From positions 1,488,001-1,552,000 of the forward strand of contig NZ_CP041764.1 in NCBI RefSeq assembly GCF_009817885.1: a stretch of DNA of 64,000 nucleotides, written 5' to 3'. The DNA comes from Serratia rhizosphaerae (GTDB taxonomy: Bacteria > Pseudomonadota > Gammaproteobacteria > Enterobacterales > Enterobacteriaceae). Below the pieces are notes generated by a model. That model was not told where the DNA came from and did no database searches. It worked only from the letters and a program-made list of their open reading frames with translations. Below, in pieces: positions 17,573 through 25,546 of this stretch; positions within the stretch are counted from its first letter, which is position 1, and every line of letters starts with the position of its first letter. The translations under genes and the position numbers were made by a program.

Positions 17573-19114
17573 ATGATGAGTACAACCCTAGAAGAAAATA
17601 CCGGCTATTTCTTATCACCGGAAATGTTCGGCGCCGTTGGCGACGGCCTGCACGATGACAGCGATGCTATCCAGAAGGCCATCGACCATGCTCGCGTAAA
17701 TAAATACCGAAAAGTTGTCGGCAAAGGCAACTACCTGATTAATAAAACACTGTTAATAGGCTCTGACGGCAATGGCTTTGCGCTGCACCTGCAATCGCTG
17801 ATTGTCGGCGAGCAGTTCCCCGCGCTGCCGGAAAAATGGTGGGATGCCACACCGGCGATCGCCCCCCATCAATCCGCCGGCAGTCAAAACAACATTGACC
17901 TGCGCGTCGAATACTTCAATGGTGCCAATAAAGCGACCTGGTTCAGAAACTGGGGGAACGGCATCACCGCCTCAAGGCTGTACTGCGGCAGCATGAAAAA
18001 TTTCATTATCGGTTACCGCTGCTATAAAGACACCCAGCGGGTAACGGGGATGAACGACCTCGCCGGCTGCAGCTGGTACGGCGGCTATCTGGGGGCACTG
18101 ATCGGCACCGGTGATAAAGTGCCGGGCTTTACCACCGTCGCGGAGTGCCATTCATTTGATATTCAATGGTTCGCCTCAAACAAATATGGCGGAGTAATTC
18201 TGCTCTCGGGGGCGCAGTACGCCAACATTTACAAGGGCACTTACGACTATAACGGCAAGTTCTCGGTCTGGATGAACCTGGGCGCCAACAACCCGGATAC
18301 GGAAAATAACGGCAAAGTTATCGGCTTCGGCGACACCATCAGCGACGGCGTCGTCACCGGCACGGTACTGACGGAGCCTTCCTATCATCAGGGCAGCTAT
18401 TACATTCTGGTCACCGATACGCAGAGTGCGCTGGACGGCCAGAGCACCTGGACGGCAGGCAAACCGCTGAGCAACCAGGACGGCAGTTGGAAGGCCACGG
18501 CGGAAAAAATCATTACCTGCACCACCACCGAAGCCCGCTACTTTGACGTAGTCGCCAATATTCGCACCGGAGGTTTCGGCAAATGCATCATTGAACCTGA
18601 ATATATCGGCGGCCTGATCGGGCATAACCTCTTCACCAGCCAGTACCGGGCGGCCAGCGCAACATCAATCAACGATACCTCCAACTATCGCGGCCTTGGC
18701 GTGGCCAGCACGGCGGATCGCCTGGAGATGACGGCCACCAGCCACAGCAATACGCCGTTTATCAGCGCGTATAAGGATGAAACGCAGGTCAGAACCCATT
18801 TACGCCTTTTCAATCAGAGCAAGCTGCTGGGGTTAAACAAATCGGTTAACGTGCCCAATGACAGCCCGACCTGGATCTTCTCGCTGGGAGCGAATACTTC
18901 AGCCACTATCGCCATGTGGAAGGTATATGTCACCTCAACCACGACAGGTATCTCAGGGGAAGCAAACGTCACCGTCAGGGGCAATGAAGCGTTTATTACC
19001 AACGTGGTGTATGCCTCCAATATGCAGTTCAAGGTCGACGGGCTGAAGCTGCTGGTGCATCAAAGCACCGGCGCCAGCAGAAATATCTTTATGAACGCCA
19101 TCCGCGTCGCCTGA
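17573..19114 (+). CDS. Tailspike-like right-handed beta-helix protein, not in a prophage
   Basis: A 513-residue protein that begins with the pectate-lyase-3/tailspike pattern FGAVGDGLHDDSDAIQKAID, then GKGNYLINKTLLIG. The middle is a repetitive beta-rich region, and the C-terminal domain (from about residue 400) resembles trimeric tailspike ends. The ATG at 17573 follows GGAG; the frame is open upstream to 17219 but that stretch has no signal or family match. No signal peptide. No phage structural genes lie nearby. It could be a polysaccharide-binding or depolymerising protein; exact substrate unknown. Confidence 0.72.
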   Translation: MMSTTLEENTGYFLSPEMFGAVGDGLHDDSDAIQKAIDHARVNKYRKVVGKGNYLINKTLLIGSDGNGFALHLQSLIVGEQFPALPEKWWDATPAIAPHQSAGSQNNIDLRVEYFNGANKATWFRNWGNGITASRLYCGSMKNFIIGYRCYKDTQRVTGMNDLAGCSWYGGYLGALIGTGDKVPGFTTVAECHSFDIQWFASNKYGGVILLSGAQYANIYKGTYDYNGKFSVWMNLGANNPDTENNGKVIGFGDTISDGVVTGTVLTEPSYHQGSYYILVTDTQSALDGQSTWTAGKPLSNQDGSWKATAEKIITCTTTEARYFDVVANIRTGGFGKCIIEPEYIGGLIGHNLFTSQYRAASATSINDTSNYRGLGVASTADRLEMTATSHSNTPFISAYKDETQVRTHLRLFNQSKLLGLNKSVNVPNDSPTWIFSLGANTSATIAMWKVYVTSTTTGISGEANVTVRGNEAFITNVVYASNMQFKVDGLKLLVHQSTGASRNIFMNAIRVA

Positions 19115-19150
19115 TCCGCCTCTCGGATCGCGACATCATCACCTCCACCG

Positions 19151-19173
19151 CCGGCGCATCATGCGCCGGTTTT
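19151..19173 (+). terminator. Rho-independent terminator after the tailspike-like gene
   Basis: CCGGCGCA-TCA-TGCGCCGG is a perfect stem followed by TTTT, 37 bases after the stop codon. It could also serve the convergent gene poorly, as there is no A tract on its left. Confidence 0.8.
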
Positions 19174-19189
19174 CACCGGTTGATCTCGC

Positions 19190-20068
19190 TCAGCGCCGCG
19201 TTGCCTGCGCCGGCAAACGTCGAATGGGGATCAGATATTCACAGTGGATCGCCGCGCCGGCCTGATGGTAAAAACCACCCTGCGCGGGGTAAAAACGCTC
19301 AATATCGCTGCCCGGGCGGCGCACCACATTCAGCGCCGGCATCACGCTGTCGTAGACGCGGGCGATAAAACTCTGGAAATCCTCCGCCTGTCCCTGGTAG
19401 ACAAAGCTGACGTACTCTCCCGGTTCAATCCGCACCACCTCCCCCGCCGTTTGCTCATCGTCCAGGGCAACGGTGTACGCCATGCACTGCCGATCCTGCT
19501 GGCGGCTGTCGACGTCCAGCCGGGCCAGGCCGTAGGCTACCGCCGGCGGCCCGGACAGCGGGCAGCGCAGCGCGTTCCAGGCGCTCTGGCGCAGCTCTTT
19601 TTTCCGCCGGCTCAGTTCGTTTAACGTCAGCGTGCGGCGCTGTGTCCGCCCCACCAGCCGCATTGCCGGCAGTTCGACAAAGTCCGCCGCCGGCAACGGC
19701 GGCGCACACAAACGCAGCGGCGGCTGCATACCATAGCCCGGCCACTCCGCACTGCGGCGGTAAGCGGCCGGCGGCAGACCGAACTGCTGACGGAAACCGC
19801 GGGTGAAGGTCTGCTGGGAGTCAAACTGGTATTTATCCGCAATAATCGCCACGCTGGTGCCCGTCAGCCGCAGTTCGCGCGCCGCAGCGCTCAGTCTTCT
19901 ACGCCGCACGTAGGTGCCCAGAACGTGGCCGGTCTGGCGTTTGAACATCCGTTGCAGATGCCATTTGGAATAGCCGGCTTTCGCCGCGATCTCATCCAGA
20001 GACAGCGTCTGTTCCAGATTCTGTTCGATCCACACCAGCAGCTGATTAATCACCGCCCGTTGATGCAT
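19190..20068 (-). CDS. Rob/MarA-type AraC regulator with GyrI-like effector domain
   Basis: A 292-residue regulator in the layout of Rob: an N-terminal double HTH of the AraC/XylS type (SLDEIAAKAGYSKWHLQRMF, then the second helix pair FDSQQTFTRGFRQQFGLPPA) and a C-terminal GyrI/SRPBCC-like ligand domain with VRIEPGEYVSFVYQG. A ribosome site AGGGGG precedes the ATG at 20068. It follows a 127-residue gene by nine bases and is probably cotranscribed with it. Rob relatives bind marbox sites of stress and efflux genes; whether this one does is not shown. Confidence 0.82.
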   Translation of the reverse strand: MHQRAVINQLLVWIEQNLEQTLSLDEIAAKAGYSKWHLQRMFKRQTGHVLGTYVRRRRLSAAARELRLTGTSVAIIADKYQFDSQQTFTRGFRQQFGLPPAAYRRSAEWPGYGMQPPLRLCAPPLPAADFVELPAMRLVGRTQRRTLTLNELSRRKKELRQSAWNALRCPLSGPPAVAYGLARLDVDSRQQDRQCMAYTVALDDEQTAGEVVRIEPGEYVSFVYQGQAEDFQSFIARVYDSVMPALNVVRRPGSDIERFYPAQGGFYHQAGAAIHCEYLIPIRRLPAQATRR

Positions 20069-20077
20069 ATAGCCCCC

Positions 20078-20461
20078 TTATTGATTCAACCACGCCTGCG
20101 CCAGCCGATGCGCCTGTTCGCTATCAGCCACAACCTCGACCGGGTATCCCCAGAACCTGCTGGAGTACTCGGCAAACGGCCCCGCGGCAAGTCGGCGCGC
20201 GCTATCCGGCTCGATCATCACCATGCCTTTTACATACTGTTTCAGCGCGGCACGGTGTTCGCGTTTCCACAGCGCGACCTGTGTGCGTTCATCGCGAGTC
20301 GGCTCCCCCTGCTCGTCAGAGCGCGGTTCACACACAATCACAAACGGCTGCCGCCGCGCCAGCAGCGCGCCAAATTCGGCAAATTCGGCGACGACGTCAC
20401 GCGGCTGCCCGGCGGGCCGATACATGCGGACATAAGGGAAGGTTGCGGCGTCAAAGGACAT
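20078..20461 (-). CDS. Uncharacterised 127-residue protein cotranscribed with a Rob-like regulator
   Basis: I do not recognise the family. The protein is soluble, mixed alpha/beta, with FVIVCEPRSDEQGEPTRDER in the middle and WKREHRAALKQYVKGMVMIE after it; the C-terminus ends with a helix. AGGAG precedes the ATG at 20461. Its stop is nine bases before the Rob-like regulator, so the two form an operon. The pattern of a short alpha/beta domain with a strand and a charged helix is compatible with a sensory or STAS-like fold, but that is speculation. Confidence 0.6.
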   Translation of the reverse strand: MSFDAATFPYVRMYRPAGQPRDVVAEFAEFGALLARRQPFVIVCEPRSDEQGEPTRDERTQVALWKREHRAALKQYVKGMVMIEPDSARRLAAGPFAEYSSRFWGYPVEVVADSEQAHRLAQAWLNQ

Positions 20462-20562
20462 CTTGCATCTCCTGCAATACAGTTATCGGATTGCCGCTTA
20501 CTTTATCGACAACGGCGCTAGACCGCATTGCACAATCAGGACATACTATTTTTCATTTAAGC

Positions 20563-20581
20563 CAAAATGAGAGTCATTCTC
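20563..20581. promoter_or_regulatory. Weak Fur-box-like sequence at the start of the AraC gene
   Basis: The 19 bases match the classical Fur box GATAATGATAATCATTATC at 14 positions and have dyad character (ATGAGA/TCTCAT). It abuts the start codon chosen for the AraC-type gene, so occupancy would block translation or transcription. By sequence alone this could be chance. Confidence 0.3.
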
Positions 20582-21403
20582 ATGTCTTTTGTCACCAAAA
20601 AGGCCTGTCTGGACATTGATAACGTGCCGCGCCCGGTGTTCGCCGTGCAGGGCGCGACGATTAACGAAAATTGGGAAGTCGAGCCGCATCGTCACCAAAA
20701 GGCGCAGCTGATTTATACCGCGCGCGGCATGCTGCGCTGCGAGGTGGAAAACGGGCTGTGGCTGGTGCCGCCGCAATGTGCGCTATGGATGCCCGGCAAT
20801 GTTCTGCACAGCGCGCGCGGCACCGGCACCACCGAGTGTTATGCCCTGTTTGTCGACCCGGCCGCCGCCGGCGATCTGCCCGCCAGCAGTTGCACCCTGA
20901 CCATTTCACCGCTGCTGCGCGAACTGCTGCTGGCTGCCAGCCGCTTTACCCCGCTGTATGACCAGCACGGGGCCGAGGGCCGGCTGACGACGGTGCTGTT
21001 GGATCAGTTGGCGGCGGCGCCGGTGGAGAATCTGCATCTGCCGGTCTCCCAGGATGCGCGTATCCGCCAGCTGATGGATCAATTGCTGGCGGACCCGGCG
21101 AATAAGCGCACGCAGGCGCAATGGGCGCAGCATATCGGCATGAGCACACGCTCGCTGAGCCGCACGCTGCAGCAGCAGTTGGGGATGAGCTTCGGCCACT
21201 GGCGGCGTCAGCTGCACGTAATGCTGGCGCTGCAACGCCTGACGCAGGGCGTCAGCGTGCAGAGCGTGGCGTTGGATCTGGGCTATGAGAGCGCCAGCGG
21301 CTTTGTCACCATGTTCAGGAAAGCGGTCGGCAAGCCGCCGGCGCGCTATCTGGCGGAAAAGGCGGCGGACGGCCCAATGCCGTCCGGCACCATCGCCATG
21401 TAG
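20582..21403 (+). CDS. AraC-family regulator with N-terminal cupin
   Basis: A 273-residue regulator. The N-terminal cupin shows EPHRHQKAQLIYTARG and LWMPGNVLHS, and the C-terminal AraC HTH shows AQWAQHIGMSTRSLSRTLQQ and the second motif VALDLGYESASGFVTMFRKA. This layout is that of NimR-type regulators of efflux genes. I chose the ATG at 20582, with GAGAG eight bases upstream, rather than 20567, which has no ribosome site. It is convergent with the porin gene and lies divergently from the Rob-like operon. Target genes are unknown. Confidence 0.8.
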   Translation: MSFVTKKACLDIDNVPRPVFAVQGATINENWEVEPHRHQKAQLIYTARGMLRCEVENGLWLVPPQCALWMPGNVLHSARGTGTTECYALFVDPAAAGDLPASSCTLTISPLLRELLLAASRFTPLYDQHGAEGRLTTVLLDQLAAAPVENLHLPVSQDARIRQLMDQLLADPANKRTQAQWAQHIGMSTRSLSRTLQQQLGMSFGHWRRQLHVMLALQRLTQGVSVQSVALDLGYESASGFVTMFRKAVGKPPARYLAEKAADGPMPSGTIAM

Positions 21404-21428
21404 GCGCCGCGATCGCGGCGCCCGGCGG

Positions 21429-22565
21429 TCAGAAGTCGTAAAACACCGTCACCCAGGTGGAGTCCGGCTCATTGTCGCTGCTGTTGGCCAGCGTGCGTTC
21501 AACATACACCGACAGACCGTAGCCGATGGTGGTGCCTGCCCCCAGATAGACGTGATTGGCGTGGTAATCCTCCTGCCCTTTCAGCCGCAGCGAGTCCGCC
21601 GCCACATAAGGCTGGACGGATTTCAGGAACGGCTTGTCGATATTAAAGGTATAGCCGACAAACCCTTCCAGTCCGTAGCCGTCGCCGGCAAAGAAATGCG
21701 ACAGGCTGCGCTCGCGGGTGCTGGGCACATAATCTTTATAGTAGCTGGCGGTACCGACGATATACCAGTTGTCCGGCTGCCAGGTCAGCGCCGTCCCTGA
21801 CAGCTGCTGGTGATATTGCTGCTCGTTATAACGGTCATCTTTCACCTTGGCGTCGGTGTAGCTATACGCCGCGCTCAGCGTCAGCGTCGGATCGATTTTA
21901 TAATCGAACCCCAGCCCGCCGCCGCCGGAACGCCGGTAGCTGAGGTTATTGGCGGTATGCAAATCATCTTCCGGCAGCAAATAGTTGGCGTACAGCGTCA
22001 GCGGACCAAAGTCATTGGTATATTTCAGGCTGTTTTTGGGTTTATTACCGCCGTCATAGTCGCCGGAAATACCAATGCCGGTGCCGCCGGCGTGACCATC
22101 GTTATCCCAGACGTCGCTTTTAATTCCGACCACGGAATAATAGATGCCGTACTGATGGCCATAGGTCAGCGTACCGTAGCGATCGTCTTTAAAACCGCCA
22201 TACAGCTGGCGCTGATAGTCGCGCTTGCCGTCTTCGTCGTAGTGCCCGTCCCAGCTCAGCGCGTGCGCCAGATCCACACCCCATTCGTAGTAGCCGATGG
22301 CCGAGGTATGCTGGCTCAGGGCGTAATCAGCGCTGAAACGAAAGCGCGTGCCGCCGTCATGACCGTTTTTATCATAGCCCGGCTCCGGGCCATTATTAAA
22401 AATCCATTCCGGCCGAATGCTGCCGCCCACTTTTAAACTCAGCGGCGCCAACAACACATTGCTCTGCGGGTTTTTCTCCAACACGGTGATTTCCGCCTGC
22501 GCGGCGCCGGATAACGCCGACAGCAGGACGCCGCCAATAATAATTGGCGTTTTTATCATTTTCAT
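21429..22565 (-). CDS. Outer-membrane porin
   Basis: A 378-residue protein with signal peptide MKMIKTPIIIGGVLLSALSG ending in AQA, then a beta-barrel with many alternating Tyr/Gly strands and a C-terminal VTVFYDF ending in Phe, the signal for BAM insertion. The start at 22565 has AGGGG upstream. It lacks the loop-3 PEFGG motif typical of OmpC/OmpF, so it is a divergent general or sugar porin. About 270 bases of very AT-rich DNA upstream look like a regulated promoter region. Substrate range cannot be stated. Confidence 0.8.
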   Translation of the reverse strand: MKMIKTPIIIGGVLLSALSGAAQAEITVLEKNPQSNVLLAPLSLKVGGSIRPEWIFNNGPEPGYDKNGHDGGTRFRFSADYALSQHTSAIGYYEWGVDLAHALSWDGHYDEDGKRDYQRQLYGGFKDDRYGTLTYGHQYGIYYSVVGIKSDVWDNDGHAGGTGIGISGDYDGGNKPKNSLKYTNDFGPLTLYANYLLPEDDLHTANNLSYRRSGGGGLGFDYKIDPTLTLSAAYSYTDAKVKDDRYNEQQYHQQLSGTALTWQPDNWYIVGTASYYKDYVPSTRERSLSHFFAGDGYGLEGFVGYTFNIDKPFLKSVQPYVAADSLRLKGQEDYHANHVYLGAGTTIGYGLSVYVERTLANSSDNEPDSTWVTVFYDF

Positions 22566-23197
22566 TACTACCCCTGTCTGAAATAAGTATTTCTTATTAT
22601 TAAGTGCTATGGCTCTTGGCCATGAACAAATAATTACCCGATATAACAAAACGGTGCAAGGGATAAAATTTCACGACCTAATAACAAAAAAGACAAATAG
22701 CGATAAGGGAAAATAAAAACGTATCAAAATGATACCAATGGAAACAAAACAACAGATAGCGCACAAATAACCAGCACAAAAAACAATATTTAACCAACCT
22801 CACAGGCAGTCATTAACATTTAATAACAAATCAAAAAATAGGTCACCGGCAAAAAAATGAACGGGTAGTGATGATTACCAATAGAAACTACATGGAGTGC
22901 CGCCCGGTATCCACCGCGTTGTGATTGCACCAATTAGTCACCATCCATATTCCTCGATGTCCGCGTAGCGTGAAGAACAGAGGAGAGTTCCCGGCTCGTT
23001 AACCGATCCACCACATTGGCTTAACCCGACCCGCGCACGCCCCCCAAGCTTTGGTCGAGGCAATCGCTGGCAAGGTAGGAAAATAGGAAGAATAACAGCG
23101 GAAAACACGACATAAATCATTTCTACTTCCTTAAAAATATCCGACTTTGTTCCCTCAATTATTTTTAAGAATAAAAATAATTGACCATACCAAAAGC

Positions 23198-23446
23198 ACC
23201 AGAGAGATAACGTTATCACGCTATATATATAAGAGTGCCATCGATTATTCACGGGTAAGGGTCCATAACGGAAGCGATTTTCCTTTCGGATGACAAAACG
23301 AAGACACCGCCGTAACACCGAACGGTGAAATAGACTTCACGCCCAAGAATTTCAAAGAAGATTTCTCCATAGCCAATGCTAATGATCAACACTGGTTCAT
23401 TCATGAAATGGCTCATGTTTGGCAATATCAAATATGCAGTGAATAA
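23198..23446 (+). pseudogene. Remnant of a T6SS-type zinc metallopeptidase effector
   Basis: One frame reads KSTREITLSRYIYK then SAIDYSRVRVHNGSDFPFG, a TGA stop at 23291-23293, then continues as NEDTAVTPNGEIDFTPKNF and HWFIHEMAHVWQYQ before a TAA at 23444. The HExxH zinc-peptidase motif (HEMAH) and the AIDYS...VHNG and TPNGEI segments match the metallopeptidase domains found at the ends of VgrG/PAAR-type effectors. The N-terminal delivery part is missing and there is at least one internal stop, so it is dead. Downstream is the lipoprotein gene, which fits a decayed effector with its immunity gene. The stretch 22650-23197 upstream holds nothing else I can identify. Confidence 0.72.
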
Positions 23447-23525
23447 AAGGGCCTGACTTAAAAAGGCGCTATGAATGGGTGCTACGACCATTCTTTAAAT
23501 ACTATATAAACAGGATGGGCTTATC

Positions 23526-23930
23526 ATGAGGAAAATCCCCCTGGTATTGCTTAGTCTACTTACTCTAAGCGGCTGTCAGCTGGAAAAACAGTGGTATTAC
23601 CCGCTGCAGGTTTCGCTGCAAGACAACCAGCCCTGCTTCGCCGTACCTGCCGACAGCGTCAGCCGTCACGATAGTCTGCAAAACCGCGGCATCATCGTCT
23701 CTCAACAGACGTCGCAGCAATGGGATATCGTCTGGACCTCACCTGACATTCACCCGCAGCCGGCACTGCAGCCCGGCCGGTGCGTCACCTACCCGCAGGC
23801 CGCATGGCGGGCGGGCAAATACACGGTGCTGATGGGCGTCTCGCTTAATCACGATCGTGAGCGACGTAAATATACCCACGAATTTTCCCTCGCCAAAACC
23901 CCCGACGGCCGGCTGATTCTCCGCCCTTGA
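23526..23930 (+). CDS. Putative T6SS immunity-type periplasmic lipoprotein
   Basis: A 134-residue lipoprotein: basic MRKIP, a hydrophobic stretch, and lipobox LSGC with Cys at residue 17. The mature part is beta-rich, with two later Cys residues in CFAVPADS and GRCVTYP. A similar layout (short lipobox, CIYPPP, LCVTPHDYRFQAGRLYSMRL) occurs in the lipoprotein at 56226-56657, next to the Rhs effector. Such proteins are annotated as putative T6SS immunity lipoproteins. It starts 79 bases after the metallopeptidase remnant. The immunity role is inferred from family and position. Confidence 0.7.
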   Translation: MRKIPLVLLSLLTLSGCQLEKQWYYPLQVSLQDNQPCFAVPADSVSRHDSLQNRGIIVSQQTSQQWDIVWTSPDIHPQPALQPGRCVTYPQAAWRAGKYTVLMGVSLNHDRERRKYTHEFSLAKTPDGRLILRP

Positions 23931-23989
23931 GCGCTGCGCAGACGGTCATTCAACGGCCCGTCGGCAATAAACCGCTCCCCTTTCGTATG

Positions 23990-24008
23990 AATAATGATTA
24001 TTATTCTC
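23990..24008. promoter_or_regulatory. Fur box upstream of yncE
   Basis: Fifteen of 19 positions match the Fur consensus, including the central AATGATTAT. It lies 113 bases upstream of yncE. E. coli yncE is known to be Fur-regulated, so the assignment agrees with the family. Confidence 0.6.
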
Positions 24009-24120
24009 AAATAATAACCGGCGTGCGACAACGCGCCCGGCAGGTTGCTGCCTTTGAAGCCAATGTTGAGCCGTTCCGGCCGCTGCGCGGCAATAATAAT
24101 TTTAACCATATGGAGATGTT

Positions 24121-25197
24121 ATGAACGCTGTAATGACAACCGGCCGTCGCCTTGGCGGGCGCGCGGTTTTCCCTCTGATGCTGCTGACCACCATGCTGTT
24201 TGCCACCGCGTCCCAGGCGCAGGCCGAATCCGAACTGCTGCGCAAGCCGGTCGGTAAAGGCGCCTATGAAATGGCGTATAGCCAAAGCGCAAACGCGCTG
24301 TATCTGGCGACCTCGCAAAGCCGTAAACTGGACAAAGGCGGCGTGGTGTATCGCCTGGATCCGACCACGCTGGACATAACCCAGATTATTCACAACGATA
24401 TCAAGCCGTTCGGCGCCGCTATCAATAACAAAACCAACACGCTGTTCTTCGGCAACACCGTCAACAGCTCCGTCACCGCCATCGACGCCGCCAGCGGCGA
24501 GGTGAAAGGCCGGCTGGTGCTGGATGCGCGCAAACGCGCCGAAGGCGTGAAACCGCTGGCGCCGCGCGAACTGGTGGCGGATGAAAGCACCGATACCGTC
24601 TATATCACCGGTCTGGGCGAGTCCAGCGTGGTCTGGGTGGTAAACGGCAAGGATATGACCCTGCGCACCACCATTACCGACACCGGCAAATTCGGCACCG
24701 GCCTGGCGCTGGACGCCGCCGCCAAGCGCCTGTACGTCACCAACAGCGAAGGCGAACTGGTCACCATCGACACCGCTGCCAACAAGGTGCTGACGCGCAA
24801 GAAGCTGGATGAATCCAAAGAGCACTTCTTCCTGAATATCAGCCTGGATACGGCGAATCACCGCGCCTTTATCACCGACTCCAAACAGCCGCAGCTGCTG
24901 GTGGTGGATACCCGCAACGGCGATATTCTGCAGAAAATCGACGTGCCGGAGTCGCTGGCCGTGCTGTTTAACCCGGCGCGCAACGAAGTGTACGTCACCC
25001 ACCGTAAGGCCGGTGCCGTCAGCGTGATTGACGCCAAAACCTACCAGGTGCGGGAAACCCTGAAAACGCCGACCCACCCGAACAGCCTGGCGCTGTCGCC
25101 GGACGGCAAGACGCTGTACGTCAGCGTGAAACAGGCTTCCAGCCGCGAGAAAGAGGCTACCGCCCCTGACGATGTTATTCGCGTCAGCCTGAAATAA
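24121..25197 (+). CDS. yncE: YncE, periplasmic beta-propeller protein
   Basis: A 358-residue secreted seven-bladed propeller. The signal peptide ends ASQAQAE near residue 38; the mature part opens LLRKPVGKGAYEMAYSQSAN, near identical to E. coli YncE. Repeated blade motifs include NTVYITGLGE, KRLYVTNSEGEL and KTLYVSVKQ. YncE is iron-repressed, interacts with the TonB receptor YncD in E. coli and may bind DNA; a biological role is not settled. GGAG precedes the ATG. No yncD homologue lies in this window. A Fur box sits upstream. Confidence 0.93.
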   Translation: MNAVMTTGRRLGGRAVFPLMLLTTMLFATASQAQAESELLRKPVGKGAYEMAYSQSANALYLATSQSRKLDKGGVVYRLDPTTLDITQIIHNDIKPFGAAINNKTNTLFFGNTVNSSVTAIDAASGEVKGRLVLDARKRAEGVKPLAPRELVADESTDTVYITGLGESSVVWVVNGKDMTLRTTITDTGKFGTGLALDAAAKRLYVTNSEGELVTIDTAANKVLTRKKLDESKEHFFLNISLDTANHRAFITDSKQPQLLVVDTRNGDILQKIDVPESLAVLFNPARNEVYVTHRKAGAVSVIDAKTYQVRETLKTPTHPNSLALSPDGKTLYVSVKQASSREKEATAPDDVIRVSLK

Positions 25198-25248
25198 TCC
25201 TGCGTCCCCAGAGCGCAGGGGGATCCCTGCGCAGATGGCCTCATAGGC

Positions 25249-25296
25249 ATTGCCGTAAACGTGCAGTATTCCTCTGCTGCTGACGTGAACGGCAAT
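25249..25296. repeat. 48-bp palindromic intergenic repeat, copy 2
   Basis: Same length and ends as the copy at 13364-13411 (ATTGCCGT / ACGGCAAT), with an inner stem AACGT/ACGT and CAG/CTG. It sits 51 bases after yncE. The rest of 25297-25546 shows no gene. Confidence 0.75.
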
Positions 25297-25546
25297 TCCT
25301 TTTACACTATCGCCCTATAAACCCTCGCGTATTCACCGCCGCATAAACTCCCCTCTATCCCGTTATTTACGCCATTTTTATCTCCCCCTGCGCAATCGTT
25401 ACGGCGTTTTTACAGACGGTTTTACGCCTGCCGGATAACATCATCATGTCGCCACTATGGCCTGATGAGAGCACTCCTCATGCATTTATCTCTGCACGTT
25501 ATCACCGCCTTTTCCCGGCGCGTCCCGCAATGCACCGGGGGCCGCC

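Noticed and set aside
22938..23491. Two minus-strand frames of 126 and 80 codons
   Set aside because: They are antisense to the metallopeptidase remnant and have no recognisable features.
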